Assembly (NCBI RefSeq): GCF_049331405.1
Contig: NZ_CP186274.1
Span: 3,844,001-3,908,000 of the forward strand
Source: PoT sp049331405
GTDB taxonomy: Bacteria > Planctomycetota > Planctomycetia > Isosphaerales > Isosphaeraceae
Length of the DNA stretch: 64,000 nt
Direction: 5' to 3'
Within the stretch, counting starts at the first letter, position 1; the number at the start of each line of letters is the position of its first letter. Positions 44,803-53,513 of this stretch are shown piece by piece. A program made the translations under genes and the position numbers. The notes under the pieces are model-generated. The model had not been told where the DNA came from. It was given only the letters and a program-made list of their open reading frames with translations, and ran no database searches.

Positions 44803-46261
44803 ACTGCCTTTCCGAACCCGGCGCGAGTTCCTGGCGGGGACGGCTGCAGGTGTCGGGGCGATCGCCCTGGCTCACTTGCTTCGACAGGATGGGGCGCTGG
44901 CCGAGACACCGAAGAAACCCGGCGAGAACCTACCGCTGGACCTGCGAGCCCGCGCACCCCACTTCGCCCCGACGGCGAAGGCGATGATCTCGCTGTTCAT
45001 GCACGGCGGGCCGTCGCACGTCGACCTCTTCGACCCCAAGCCCGAACTGACCAAACACCACGGCCAGGAATATAAGGGCGAGGTCGTCTTCAGCTTTGTT
45101 AATCGCGCGAGCAAATCCCTCTTCGGCTCCCCATGGAAGTTCGCCAAGCACGGCCAGTGCGGCACGGAGGTCTCCGAACTCCTGCCCGAAACGGCCGGCA
45201 TCGTCGACGACATCTGCGTCCTCCGATCGATGCACACCGGTCACAACGGCCACGAGGTCTCGATCCGCTTCTTCCACGGCGGTATCGCCGGCGTGACCGG
45301 CCGTCCCACGCTGGGAAGCTGGCTCACGTATGGCCTCGGAAGCGAGTCCGACCAACTTCCCGCCTACATGGTCCTTTCCGACCCCGGCGGCCATCCGGTC
45401 GACGGCACCCACAACTGGTCGTGCGGCTTCATGCCCACGATGTACCAGGGGACGGTCCTCAGGGCCCAAGAGCCCCGGATCCTGAACCTGGATCCCCCGC
45501 CCGAGCTCCGCGGCGAGACCCAGCGCCAGAACCTCTCTCTCCTCGACCGGCTCAATCGCCGGCATCTCGAGAAGCACCCTGGCGAGACCGACCTCGAGAC
45601 GCGGATCCGCAGCTACGAACTCGCCGCCGCAATGCAGACGACGGCCAAGGAAGCCCTCGACATCTCGAACGAACCTGCTCACATCAAGACGCTGTATGGC
45701 CTCGACAACGAGGAGACCCGCGAGTACGGCACGCGCTGCCTGATCGCTCGCCGTCTCGTGGAGCGTGGTGTCCGGTTCGTCCAACTCTTCCTCGGCGGTC
45801 AGCCCTGGGATAACCACACCGACATCAAGAATGGCCTTCCCGCGATCTGCCGGAAGACGGATAAGCCCGCCGCGGCGCTCGTGAAGGATCTCAAGCAGCG
45901 TGGCCTTCTCGAGACGACCCTCGTCCACTGGGGCGGTGAGATCGGCCGCCTCCCCGTCACCGAGGGCGATCCCAAGGCCTCGGCCGGTCGCGACCACAAC
46001 GGCCAGGGTTTCACCGTCTGGATGGCCGGCGGCGGGATCAAGGGGGGGATGACCTACGGGGCCACCGATGAGGTGGGCCATCGCGCGGTCGAGGACATCG
46101 TGACCCCCAACGATTTCCAGGCCACGGTTCTCCACCTCTTCGGCCTCGATCACAGTCAGCTCGTCTACCACATCAACGGCCGCGAGCAACGACTAATCGA
46201 CGGCCAGAAGGCCAGAATCGTCAAGGAAATCCTCCAAACTCAGGGTTCGATTGTCTCGTGA
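44792..46261 (+). CDS. Tat-exported DUF1501 protein (sulfatase-like fold)
   Basis: A 489-residue protein whose start overlaps the PSD1 gene end, indicating coupled translation. The N-terminus RTRREFLAGTAAGVGAIALAHLL is a twin-arginine signal. DUF1501 signatures are ISLFMHGGPSHVDLFDPKPEL near residues 65-85, GTEVSELLPE, ICVLRSMHTGHNGHE, GSWLTYGLGSES, GVRFVQLFLGGQPWDNH and the C-terminal VHWGGEIGRLPVTEGD and GRDHNGQGFTVWMAGGGIKGG. The metal-site residues expected for the alkaline-phosphatase/sulfatase-like fold appear in these segments. Function is unproven; it is thought to work with the PSD1 partner outside the cytoplasm. Confidence 0.95.
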   Translation: MSIELPFRTRREFLAGTAAGVGAIALAHLLRQDGALAETPKKPGENLPLDLRARAPHFAPTAKAMISLFMHGGPSHVDLFDPKPELTKHHGQEYKGEVVFSFVNRASKSLFGSPWKFAKHGQCGTEVSELLPETAGIVDDICVLRSMHTGHNGHEVSIRFFHGGIAGVTGRPTLGSWLTYGLGSESDQLPAYMVLSDPGGHPVDGTHNWSCGFMPTMYQGTVLRAQEPRILNLDPPPELRGETQRQNLSLLDRLNRRHLEKHPGETDLETRIRSYELAAAMQTTAKEALDISNEPAHIKTLYGLDNEETREYGTRCLIARRLVERGVRFVQLFLGGQPWDNHTDIKNGLPAICRKTDKPAAALVKDLKQRGLLETTLVHWGGEIGRLPVTEGDPKASAGRDHNGQGFTVWMAGGGIKGGMTYGATDEVGHRAVEDIVTPNDFQATVLHLFGLDHSQLVYHINGREQRLIDGQKARIVKEILQTQGSIVS

Positions 46262-46816
46262 TTCCCGACTGGATAACGGGCGATTTCTGCTGAACTCGAT
46301 CATGGAGTTGGGTCCGGGATGATCGCCGTATCCACGACACGTCGGCCTACCCACCTCGACTCGTGGCGATCAACCTGCCTGTCAATAATGCGAAGGAAAA
46401 TGTGTTCTCTCGATGTGGCGATTGCAAGGTGGGTCGGACTGCCCAACCCGGCTGGTACGAGGTGTGGGGGCGAGCTCATGCACACGAAACGGACAGTTCC
46501 ATGGCATGGCCTGGATGATCCTCTGATGATCCAGAATCGATTCCATGGCGCGCGGAACGGCGAAGAAGCCGAAACCGAGAAGCCCTAACAATCGCGACCC
46601 GCTGCTTCCGACGAGATCCGTCGCGCCCGAGAAGTAAGAGCCAGACTCATTGGCGATGATGATCCCTGCCGATCAAGCATCCGGGCACAACGAGTTGAAC
46701 AAGACCCATTCCATGATGGTTTTGCCTTCGCCCCCTTCCGAGCTCTTGAGGCCAAGGAAAGTGTTTGTAATTTGACATCACGTATGAGTTACCGCTAAAC
46801 CCTCACGCGTGCCGAA
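46262..46816. other. 555-base gap, possibly holding a 30-codon gene
   Basis: No frame longer than a few dozen codons looks real. A short plus-strand frame at 46545-46637 is listed separately. No terminator with a clear T tract was found after the DUF1501 gene. Confidence 0.3.
46545..46637 (+). CDS. Possible 30-residue basic peptide
   Basis: ATG 46545 to TAA 46637 encodes a very basic peptide beginning MARGTAKKPKPRSPNNRDP and ending RSVAPEK. The composition looks non-random for a planctomycete small protein, but there is no strong ribosome-binding site and no family I can name. Confidence 0.2.
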   Translation: MARGTAKKPKPRSPNNRDPLLPTRSVAPEK

Positions 46817-47158
46817 TCATGCAATGTTTTGATTCGCCGCCAGCTCCCGTCCGGAAGCGATGTCGCCAGGAGGATGGCATCGGCAAGAAGGTTGGGATGC
46901 CGTAGAGGCCTGATCTGACGACTCGATGAAAGCGGTGACGTCGGCGATAGCTTCTTCGATCATTCCTCGATGCCAGAGGCTCGAGGCGCTGTCGCGGTGG
47001 CGACCCAACAATTCTGCGAGTTGGGCGATGCAGGCGGCGGTTGAGCAGCACTCGACCTGGATTTCCGGGAAATGACGGTGATGAACGTGCTTGATGGGCA
47101 TCAAGCAGAGAGAACACAGTTCGTCCTTCACGACCACGCGATTCTGATCGGCATTCAT
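46817..47158 (-). CDS. Small Cys-containing protein downstream of dodecin
   Basis: A 113-residue protein. The N-terminal part has Cys pairs CSLC and ECCSTAAC with HVHHRHFPE between them, suggesting a metal site. The second part, AELLGRHRDSASSLWHRGMIEEAIADVTAFIE, is helical and resembles the C-terminal repeat of small proteins found widely in planctomycetes. It follows the usp and dodecin genes on the same strand and may belong to a stress-related transcript. The overlapping frame at 46803-47117 is a shadow. Confidence 0.6.
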   Translation of the reverse strand: MNADQNRVVVKDELCSLCLMPIKHVHHRHFPEIQVECCSTAACIAQLAELLGRHRDSASSLWHRGMIEEAIADVTAFIESSDQASTASQPSCRCHPPGDIASGRELAANQNIA

Positions 47159-47277
47159 GGTGAGGGCCCTCGGCTCGATCGTAGATTATTCATTGTTCGG
47201 GCTTTTGCATCGGCGGCGATCCCGACTCCCCGCGAGCTCACATCAAAAACTCAGCTATCACAACAAAACATGTTCTT

Positions 47278-47529
47278 CTATTTCTGTTCGGAGGCGGCCT
47301 GTTCCACTTCGAAGGCCACCTTGGCGGTCACGTGATACTCGGTGATCTTGCCGTCGATGATCACGGCGGTCTTGCAGAGTACGTCCAGTCCAGTGATGTG
47401 ATAGATGGACTTGGAAGCTCGGGCTACCAGCATCCTCGCCGCTTCATCCCAACTCTCGCGCGAGAACCCGACCATCTCTTCGACTTTCACGACCGCCGGC
47501 GAATGGGCGTGTCCGGAGTGCGCCCTCAT
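47278..47529 (-). CDS. Dodecin-family flavin-binding protein
   Basis: An 83-residue protein. The dodecin core is clear: VVKVEEMVGFSRESWDEAARMLVARAS, then KSIYHITGLDVLCKTAVIIDGKITEYHVTAKVAFEVE, giving one helix on a three-stranded antiparallel sheet. Dodecins form dodecameric hollow spheres that store or sequester flavins. The N-terminal 13 residues (His-rich) are an extension. It lies 85 bases downstream of a universal stress protein gene on the same strand. Confidence 0.93.
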   Translation of the reverse strand: MRAHSGHAHSPAVVKVEEMVGFSRESWDEAARMLVARASKSIYHITGLDVLCKTAVIIDGKITEYHVTAKVAFEVEQAASEQK

Positions 47530-47614
47530 CGTTTTACACCCTTCTGGAGTGGATAGGCGGGTTCTTAAGAATCAAAGCGATTTCAGGATCCTTTCTTGCA
47601 GAGGCCATCACAGA

Positions 47615-48118
47615 TCACCCCGACGTGGCCTCATGAGAGACTTTGATGCGTTCGTCGGCCGGATCTGAGAGTGGGGTCTTGACAGTCAGGACCGGACAGC
47701 AGGAATGACGAACGACCGACTCGGCGACGCTCCCCATTAAGGCTCGAATCACCCCGCTCCGACCGTGCGTCCCCATCACGATCAAGTCACAAGATATTTT
47801 CGCGGCCTCGCGGACAATTTCCGTCGCCGCGTCACCGTAGAGTAAACGCGTTTCGAGCCGAAGTTCGGGATCGCCGTCGAAGTCCTCGTGGAGCCGCTTC
47901 AACCAAGCGGCATGTCGACTGTGTTCGTCCTGGGAGCAATCGAACGCGAGTCCGAGTTCAGTGTCGATCGGGTGGGGCAGATCGAGTTCAATGCCCACGA
48001 CATGCAGAACGATAACCTTGGCGTCACAATCCCGAGCGATCATGCGTGCGAGCTGATAGGCGTTATTCGCCGCTTCGGAGAAATCCGTCGGATGGAGGAT
48101 CGTTCGTATGGGTAACAT
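47615..48118 (-). CDS. Universal stress protein (UspA family)
   Basis: A 167-residue single-domain Usp with GAGGTGG as ribosome-binding site. It starts MLPIRTILHPTDFSEAANNAYQLARMIA, has VIVLHVVGIELDL, and the nucleotide-binding motif IVMGTHGRSGVIRALMGSVAESVVRHSCCPVLTV near the end (the G-2x-G-9x-GS/T pattern), so ATP binding is expected. It heads a small minus-strand group with dodecin and the Cys-rich protein. Confidence 0.95.
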   Translation of the reverse strand: MLPIRTILHPTDFSEAANNAYQLARMIARDCDAKVIVLHVVGIELDLPHPIDTELGLAFDCSQDEHSRHAAWLKRLHEDFDGDPELRLETRLLYGDAATEIVREAAKISCDLIVMGTHGRSGVIRALMGSVAESVVRHSCCPVLTVKTPLSDPADERIKVSHEATSG

Positions 48119-48942
48119 CGTGCCACCTCAGGAACAGACGTCAAGTCATACGGCATAGTGGATGGTCGCAGTCGTTGGGAGACACCATTCGCAAATCCGA
48201 CGATCCGCAACCGGCTGCCACGCTTGGACACATGGCGGTGTTCGAACCAAAGAGCCCCGCACGTGCAACACGAAGCGTCGCACGGCGGGGCCACCTTAGC
48301 CGGGTCCTGACCACCTCTCGCAAGCGGCCGACGACCCTATAGATATTGAACGCAACCAGACGTCGAAAAGTTCACGGGATTCCCGTCGAGTTGCAGGTCA
48401 ACGTCTTTGGGGAGGCCACATATCTCGACCCAGTCTATTCGTCGCGTTTCCATGGGCCCGGTTTTCGTCGTGGCGATGCTCTACGCCGCCCTTCCTCACG
48501 AATGCCGGATGGAAACTTCGCCTGGCCGGGTGAAGTGGCTGACAATTTCTCGGACGCCTGGATCGGTCCTCCGGCACTGGAACCGAAGTGGTTTTCGCGC
48601 CGATCCCCGATAACCTATCGATCCAGAGAATATCCGAATCCATCAGCGAGATCCTCTACGCAGCACTCGCCCTGCCTGCGTGGAGGGTGTAGAAACTGCA
48701 CCACGTGTCGATCAAGGTCCAGCGCAGGCGATCGTTTGTTGGGCGATACTGGTTCCGTGCTTCGACACCAATGAAAGGTGCCAGTGAGTTGAACTTTTTC
48801 GTGGCTTGGATAGGTCTCTGCTCTAGGCACGGATGAGAAGCTGAGGAAGGTAGGAGTTTGAGAGGCGAGTATAACCAGGCCACCGCGGACAGATTCTCCA
48901 CCCTCGAAGAAGGAGGAAATCTCGCGCGGCAGCCCCAGGTTG
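48119..48942. other. 824-base gap with one hairpin
   Basis: Frames in this stretch look random. A 12-bp stem with one bulged base (48254-48266 with 48280-48291) lies upstream of the Usp gene; on the minus strand it is followed by TCTTTGG and could be a weak terminator. GC falls toward the right end. Confidence 0.35.
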
Positions 48943-49830
48943 TCAGGCGACGCGAGTCACTCGGCGAATCAGTGATGTAATCCGAGGATGACGGGACGAT
49001 ATCCGATGGATCCGACGAGCGAGCTTGACGCCCGAGGCGCCGACCCCTTCAAAGAGTCGTAAACGATCGTGGAGCATTCCGTTCTGTTGTTGCGTCCGTG
49101 CCAGTTCGGCCCGGGTCGCATCAAGTTCGGCCTGCATACGATCGATCTCGGTCTCTTCCACGATACCTTCTGGGTTGAGCCGAGCAGCGACGGCCGCCAT
49201 GTCTTCTCGCGTCATCCCTGATTCTCGAAATGAGAACTCTCCCTCCCAGAAGAGATAACTCACCAGGAGCTCATCAGGGGCACTCCAGCCGACCTGTGGC
49301 GGTACGCTTAACCGCCGATCGCCGTGGATGTAATGCATCTTCGGCATGAAGGTGACTTCGTTGCCGGTCACATCGATGAGCCACCGATGATGACAGAGGC
49401 CAACCGGCACGCCGTCCTCGCGGCCACGCGTCATCTCAAAAAGAATCGATGGGAATTCGATATATCCGCGCTTGGCGACTCGGACCATTTCGCTGCAAAC
49501 CCAGATGGGATCGCGAATATCCTCAAGCGTATGAGAGCAGGTGCAATAATCGAAAAACTTATCGGGAAATGGCCAGGGTTCGCGATCGCAGATATCGCGC
49601 TGTATCCAGGTCTCGGCCGTGAAGTGCTCGACCGCTCCACCTTGCGGCCCCGAATTTTGATACTGCTTGTAGTGAAGCCCGTGAGTCTCATAGGGACCCG
49701 CGTCCATCACGTAATTCGCCCGGTTGAAGCTCCGGGCCCAACCTCCTACGTCGAGCACGATGTCGCCCGGGCGGATCAGATCAAGAACTTTGGAGTCATT
49801 CGCGTCGAGCATGGACGAATCCTTGTCCAT
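48943..49830 (-). CDS. Class I SAM-dependent methyltransferase with a C-terminal coiled coil
   Basis: A 295-residue protein. Residues about 18-210 are a Rossmann methyltransferase: motif I is DIVLDVGGWARSF near 23-35, and the post-strand-4 motif is YCTCSHTLEDIRDPIWV near 93-109. Residues about 220-265 are a heptad-rich coiled coil (AELDATRAELARTQQQNGML). The C-terminal 30 residues are basic. Methyltransferases of this build are common in glycan or polysaccharide clusters, but no glycosyltransferase neighbours are present here. ATG 49812 has a better AAGGA signal and may be the true start. Confidence 0.78.
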   Translation of the reverse strand: MDKDSSMLDANDSKVLDLIRPGDIVLDVGGWARSFNRANYVMDAGPYETHGLHYKQYQNSGPQGGAVEHFTAETWIQRDICDREPWPFPDKFFDYCTCSHTLEDIRDPIWVCSEMVRVAKRGYIEFPSILFEMTRGREDGVPVGLCHHRWLIDVTGNEVTFMPKMHYIHGDRRLSVPPQVGWSAPDELLVSYLFWEGEFSFRESGMTREDMAAVAARLNPEGIVEETEIDRMQAELDATRAELARTQQQNGMLHDRLRLFEGVGASGVKLARRIHRISSRHPRITSLIRRVTRVA

Positions 49831-50502
49831 TCAGAGAAGGTGAATGGTAGACCTGCGTTGCGGAGCGAGAGCGAAGGGTGGCGATCATAACTCGTAGACC
49901 AATTCATTCCATCCGTCAACATAGAATGTCATCGCATTCCTCAAGGTCTTTGCTCGAGATGATCGAATTCTCTCGAATATGGAATGGTTTAGGGTATTTG
50001 TACAAACCAAGTCTTATGTAAGAAACGTCATACAAATTGGCGAGTAAGCGATAGCTATGAGTTCTTCGTGGGTCGACGGGAGCCGGTCTTCATAATCGGA
50101 GACGGTCGAATCGATGGGCCCCGGGTAGTGTACGATCGACGAACGACCAGAATCGTCCAAGGCCGATGTCTTTCTCGGTCCCCCCCCACCTGGTGAGCCC
50201 GACCTCGAAGCTGATGACAAGTTGACTGCTCAGGAGATGCGGCCAGTGCCGGCAAGCCATCAACTATTGATCCATGTCATGACGCAACCTGTTTTTTCAG
50301 AAGATGTTCCGAACGGAGGCTTCCAAGAAATTGGCCTTAGAGTGGTCGAATCCGTTGTTTATTTTTCCGGATTCTCGAAAATCTCTACTCGGCTACACCG
50401 CACGCTTCGTCACCATGCATTCGAGCTCTGGGTACCGTTTCGTTTGGGATATGCTGAATCCCCGCTTTTCGCGGAGATGACTCTCCCGACCCATCTTCGG
50501 CA
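49831..50502. other. Degraded DNA left of the integrase remnant
   Basis: A 670-base stretch, lower in GC, with no credible intact gene. It precedes the integrase fragment and may be remains of a mobile element. Confidence 0.35.
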
Positions 50503-50888
50503 TCCCGCCCAGTACACGAGCTTATTGATTCAGAGCGATCTCGTGCGTATCGGCATCCCAAAAATGACGAGCCGGCCGAGGAGGAGGATTTCCACGCCCT
50601 CCGGCACTCCACGTCACCACCATGGCCCAATCGAGCGTACCGGAGTGGACGATCCAGACCCTCGCCCGGCACTCGACCCCGACCCTCACGCTCGGGGTCT
50701 ACAGCCACGTCGGCCTGGCCGACCAGTCCGCTACTTTGGCGGCCCTGCCCTCGGCCGAACCCGGACTCATAAACAAACCCTTTGCCCCTCTATTGCCCCA
50801 CGCCGGGGACGGATGGGGACGATTGCAGGCGGATACGGGCGGAAACTCCGATGCGAGTATCCGCCCGGATGGGACAGGGCAGGAGTAA
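50503..50888 (+). pseudogene. C-terminal remnant of a tyrosine recombinase (phage-type integrase) with two frameshifts
   Basis: Three consecutive reading frames join into one recognisable integrase end: SLLIQSDLVRIGIPK (ending 50562), then NDEPAEEEDFHALRHS (50563-50610), then from about 50610 VTTMAQSSVPEWTIQTLARH continuing STPTLTLGVYSHVGL. HALRH is the H-x-x-R box, LARHS the second His region and VYSHV carries the nucleophilic Tyr. Each frame change equals loss of one base, one in a run of A at 50560-50564 and one near 50610. The N-terminal half is absent. The gene lies just left of the tRNA-Ser-like sequence, the usual position for an integrase beside its attachment site. Confidence 0.7.
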
Positions 50889-50952
50889 CCTAAATCATTG
50901 GAGATTGTGGTCTTAGGCGCTCAAGGGCAGGAGTTGACGGACACTGGCGGAG

Positions 50953-51067
50953 CGGAGGGGGTGGGATTCGAACCCACGGATGACTTGCGCCATCTACGGT
51001 TTTCAAGACCGACTCAGGATCGCAGCAACGTTTTGGCCCGAGGTGACTTAGCCGCCGACACCCCTCC
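50953..51067 (-). tRNA. tRNA-Ser(UGA)-like gene with a disrupted D-arm region, probably a pseudogene or attachment-site remnant
   Basis: On the minus strand: acceptor stem GGAGGGG (51067-51061) pairs exactly with CCCCTCC (50960-50954) and a G discriminator follows. The T arm is GTGGG-TTCGAAT-CCCAC (50977-50961). A long variable arm stem GATG/CATC is typical of serine tRNA. The anticodon loop is CTTGAAA with UGA at 51005-51003. Between T8-G9 and the anticodon stem there are about 46 bases instead of about 17, so the D arm is not normal. Total length is 115 bases versus about 90. No CCA is encoded. Confidence 0.5.
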
Positions 51068-51366
51068 GTTTGCCCCTCCATTGCCCACCGACTTTTGTCT
51101 CGATGGCCCGTGCCTCGCAGAGCTCATCCTGGCGTGGCCCGCCCTGCCCCTCGAAGTCCGGGAGCATATCCTCTCGCTGGCCACTGGGGCCCTTGGGTGA
51201 TCCGGCGAGTTATATTGGTTCTCCGAAAAGGAGGACTGCTATGGAAGTTGGCATGTAGCAGATCATGGACTCGCCGGCCAGATGTGAAAGGCTGGAGTAC
51301 GCCATCGGAGACTTGCCACCGCGACGGCCCAGGCCGAATTTGAGTTAGCCTGCTTGGAGGGCATTC

Positions 51367-51705
51367 GTGATTTCGAAGCCTTACGACTCACAGCATCCCC
51401 TTTTCCGGGATCAGCGAGAGTATGTTTTGGAGCGGGCCGTCCTCGACACCGGGGATGCGACGCATGGCGCCGAGGCGGCCCTCACCTTCCGCCATCACCC
51501 GTCCGGACAGGTCCGGACGTTTAGGTTCACCGGCGTCAGCTTCACCTCGGGCTGCGGCGCCGCGATGGGTTTGCGGGGTTACCTACCCGTATACGTCGCG
51601 ACCCTAAGCGGACGAGGTTGGGAGGCCGGCGAGCGGATCGAGGTAGGCGACACCGACCCGGGGGGCGTCTGGTTCTGGGCGGAGACCATTGAGGAGTCCA
51701 CTTAG
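51367..51705 (+). CDS. Hypothetical protein
   Basis: A 112-residue protein starting at GTG 51367, with GGAGG six bases upstream. Sequence features are an Arg/Glu-rich beginning (FRDQREYVLERAVLD), beta-rich middle segments (ALTFRHHPSGQVRTFRF, GYLPVYVATLSGRGWEAG) and an acidic end (GGVWFWAETIEEST). No family was recognised. About 125 bases upstream, a very strong AAAGGAGG signal stands before a five-codon frame (51241-51258) that stops at TAG. Confidence 0.55.
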   Translation: MISKPYDSQHPLFRDQREYVLERAVLDTGDATHGAEAALTFRHHPSGQVRTFRFTGVSFTSGCGAAMGLRGYLPVYVATLSGRGWEAGERIEVGDTDPGGVWFWAETIEEST

Positions 51706-51720
51706 ACTTGTGCTGCATAG

Positions 51721-51824
51721 GGTGGGGACTGCGGTCGATCGTGACCGCGGGCTAGAAGCTCGGGATTGAGATCTCCCGAGTATGCCGACTCCTGTCTCTC
51801 TGCTAAGGGAGGCGGTCGCCGGCA
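51721..51824 (+). repeat. Structured repeat, copy 1
   Basis: This 104-base segment is clearly homologous to 58004-58113 (copy 2): shared GGTGGGGACTGCG start, CGATCG, CGCGGGCTAGA, GCTCGGG, ATGCCGAC and CGCCGGCA blocks in the same order. It can fold into hairpin A (CTCGGGA with TCCCGAG at 51769 onward region) and hairpin B (CTCTCT with AGGGAG). Both stems are retained in copy 2 with paired changes. It lies ahead of the phage genes at 52041. Confidence 0.6.
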
Positions 51825-52040
51825 CTGTCATTTCGATGATAATCGCACATTCGCAACTGTGCGCCTTACAAGTGAACGGGGCTGACAAGCTGGACGCATC
51901 TCCACTCGAAGACACTGATCCGCTATCATGGTTCCATGCCAGCGTTGAGGCTGGCGTATCTCCGCGACGTTCACTGGCGCAATCACGAGCCGACTGCGAT
52001 GACTCGACTGCCGAGGCCGGCGGGACGGGGGGCATGGGCG

Positions 52041-52595
52041 ATGGAGCTATCGGAAGCCGAGCGGGGGACCCTCGCCGTCATCGTGGGCGGTAAGCTGGCG
52101 TGGTCGTCGGCCCAGGACCTGGCGAGCCAAGGCCATCCGCCCGAGGTGCTCGGGGCCCTCGAGGCCGCCGGCCTGGTCGAGCGCTGGACCCTCGCCAGGG
52201 AGCTGACCTGGACCCTGACGCCGATCGCGGCCCAGGCCCTCGAGGTCGAGCTGGTCGAGGTCGGATACCAGGAAGATCCCCGGTGGATCCCCTCGGGCCA
52301 GGCCCCCCGGTTCGCGCACGCATTCCGGCAGAGGGGGCATTACGAGCTGAAGCACCCCGAGCTGCTCCTCTCCAAGGCGCCGGGGCCCGACGTCCTCATC
52401 GACCCCGAGACCGAGGATCCCCTCCTGCTCTTCGGCCGGACCATCGCCATCGACCCCCGCTTGCGGCGGAAGGTCGAGCGACTGCTCAACCCGAAGCCGT
52501 CCAAGGCCAAGGCCGGGCGGAGGAAGTTGGCGGCCGGGAACCCTCGGGCGAGGCGGAAGTCTCGGGCCCCGAGGCGGAGGATGGTTGCATGTTGA
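52041..52595 (+). CDS. Phage-type hypothetical protein upstream of the terminase small subunit
   Basis: About 184 residues from ATG 52041 (frame open to 51936). The N-terminal 70 residues look like a winged-helix (LSEAERGTLAVIVGGKLAWSSAQDLA, EVLGALEAAGLVERWTLA, TWTLTPIAAQAL). The middle is acidic and hydrophobic, and the C-terminal 35 residues are very basic (PKPSKAKAGRRKLAAGNPRA). The end overlaps the terminase small subunit start by seven bases, so they are coupled. Function unknown; DNA binding is plausible. Confidence 0.6.
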   Translation: MELSEAERGTLAVIVGGKLAWSSAQDLASQGHPPEVLGALEAAGLVERWTLARELTWTLTPIAAQALEVELVEVGYQEDPRWIPSGQAPRFAHAFRQRGHYELKHPELLLSKAPGPDVLIDPETEDPLLLFGRTIAIDPRLRRKVERLLNPKPSKAKAGRRKLAAGNPRARRKSRAPRRRMVAC

Positions 52596-52951
52596 GAAAC
52601 GGTCACGAAACGCATCGGGTCGGGACGAGACTCGATCGCCTCGAAGCCAGCCTCGCCTTGTCGCTGACGGCCCTCACGCCCCGCCAGAGGGCCTTCTACG
52701 ATCACTGGTGGGCAGAGGCGGAGAAGCTCTGGCCGAGGGCCTACCGGTCGGCAGAGGCCGCCGGATACGCATGCCCCCGGAGCCAGGGGCCTCGGCTCCT
52801 GACGATGCCGAGGGTCCGGGCCGCCATGGACGCTCGGATCGCCCTCGAACGGGGCTTGGCCCAGCACGAGCGGAGAAGCGACCGGCTATCAATCCGGGCG
52901 TACTGCCGGGACTATGTCACGAACGCCCTGGCTACTCGTCTGTATCGCTAA
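52589..52951 (+). CDS. Terminase small subunit-like protein, probably truncated
   Basis: A 120-residue protein. LTALTPRQRAFYDHWWAEAEKLWPRAYRSAEAAGY, then SQGPRLLTMPRVRAAMDARIA, matches the helix-turn-helix pattern of phage terminase small subunits (LTPKQ-R-F, A-x-x-AGY, G-x-RLL-x-x-P-x-V). These proteins recognise viral DNA for packaging by the large subunit. The end (RAYCRDYVTNALATRLYR) comes where base composition drops sharply at about 52.95 kb. The C-terminus is therefore probably lost at the junction with the restriction island, and no large subunit follows. Confidence 0.7.
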   Translation: MLRNGHETHRVGTRLDRLEASLALSLTALTPRQRAFYDHWWAEAEKLWPRAYRSAEAAGYACPRSQGPRLLTMPRVRAAMDARIALERGLAQHERRSDRLSIRAYCRDYVTNALATRLYR

Positions 52952-53270
52952 TGCAGCGAAAATGCGAACAAGAGCAAATCGACGTCCTAAAAATTCTAGT
53001 TATAAATTTTCATGTGACATATGCCATAAGCCAATCTAACTCCTCAGGAACTTGATTGGGCGAGTCAAAAGAAGCTTAGAAGCACACGTTTCCCAATCCA
53101 TACAATCGAAATAATCGGCCACTTAATTCCCATGAAAAAATGAACCAACTGTTGCAACTGCTGAAGCATGAGCTTACAGTCTGGTCAGATAAACTCTTCT
53201 GCATTGGGACACATTGCGGATTTCCGCCGGAATATTTGTGGCCAAGCGTCGAGCGAGTGCGCCGGAATCC
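52952..53270 (+). promoter_or_regulatory. Left flank of the low-GC restriction island
   Basis: A 319-base AT-rich stretch between the truncated terminase gene and the HTH regulator. It must contain the promoter for the regulator-methyltransferase pair. Only short imperfect repeats (for example two CAACTG copies near 53150) were noted as possible operator sites. Confidence 0.35.
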
Positions 53271-53513
53271 ATGACAGAATGGCGTGATCGGAACCCTCTT
53301 CGGCAGTGGCGCGTCAAGCAGCCTCCTGAGGGATGGAAATGTACTGTTCTGGCAAGGCAGTTAGGTGTTTCGCACACGGCGGTCGGGATGTGGGAGGCTG
53401 GGAGGCGGCTGCCCTTGATCGATGCTTTCGAGAAGATTGAGGAGCTAACCGGAATCTCCTCGAAGCAATGGATGGAGTGGTACAGGCAAATGCCGATGGA
53501 GGATAGGGCATGA
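53271..53513 (+). CDS. Small XRE-type HTH regulator of the restriction island
   Basis: An 80-residue protein from ATG 53271 (GTG/ATG choices upstream to 53214). The helix-turn-helix is TVLARQLGVSHTAVGMWEAG with EAGRRLPLIDAFEKIEELTGI after it, the normal Cro/C1 pattern. Its stop overlaps the methyltransferase start (ATGA at 53510-53513). By position and size it is likely a controller protein that sets the timing of methyltransferase expression, as in many restriction-modification systems; that is inference. Confidence 0.8.
   Translation: MTEWRDRNPLRQWRVKQPPEGWKCTVLARQLGVSHTAVGMWEAGRRLPLIDAFEKIEELTGISSKQWMEWYRQMPMEDRA

Noticed and set aside
50898..51200. Plus-strand frame beginning near a GVGFEPTDDLRHLRFSRPT segment
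   Set aside because: This is the well-known false translation of the antisense of a serine tRNA; it covers the tRNA-Ser-like sequence.
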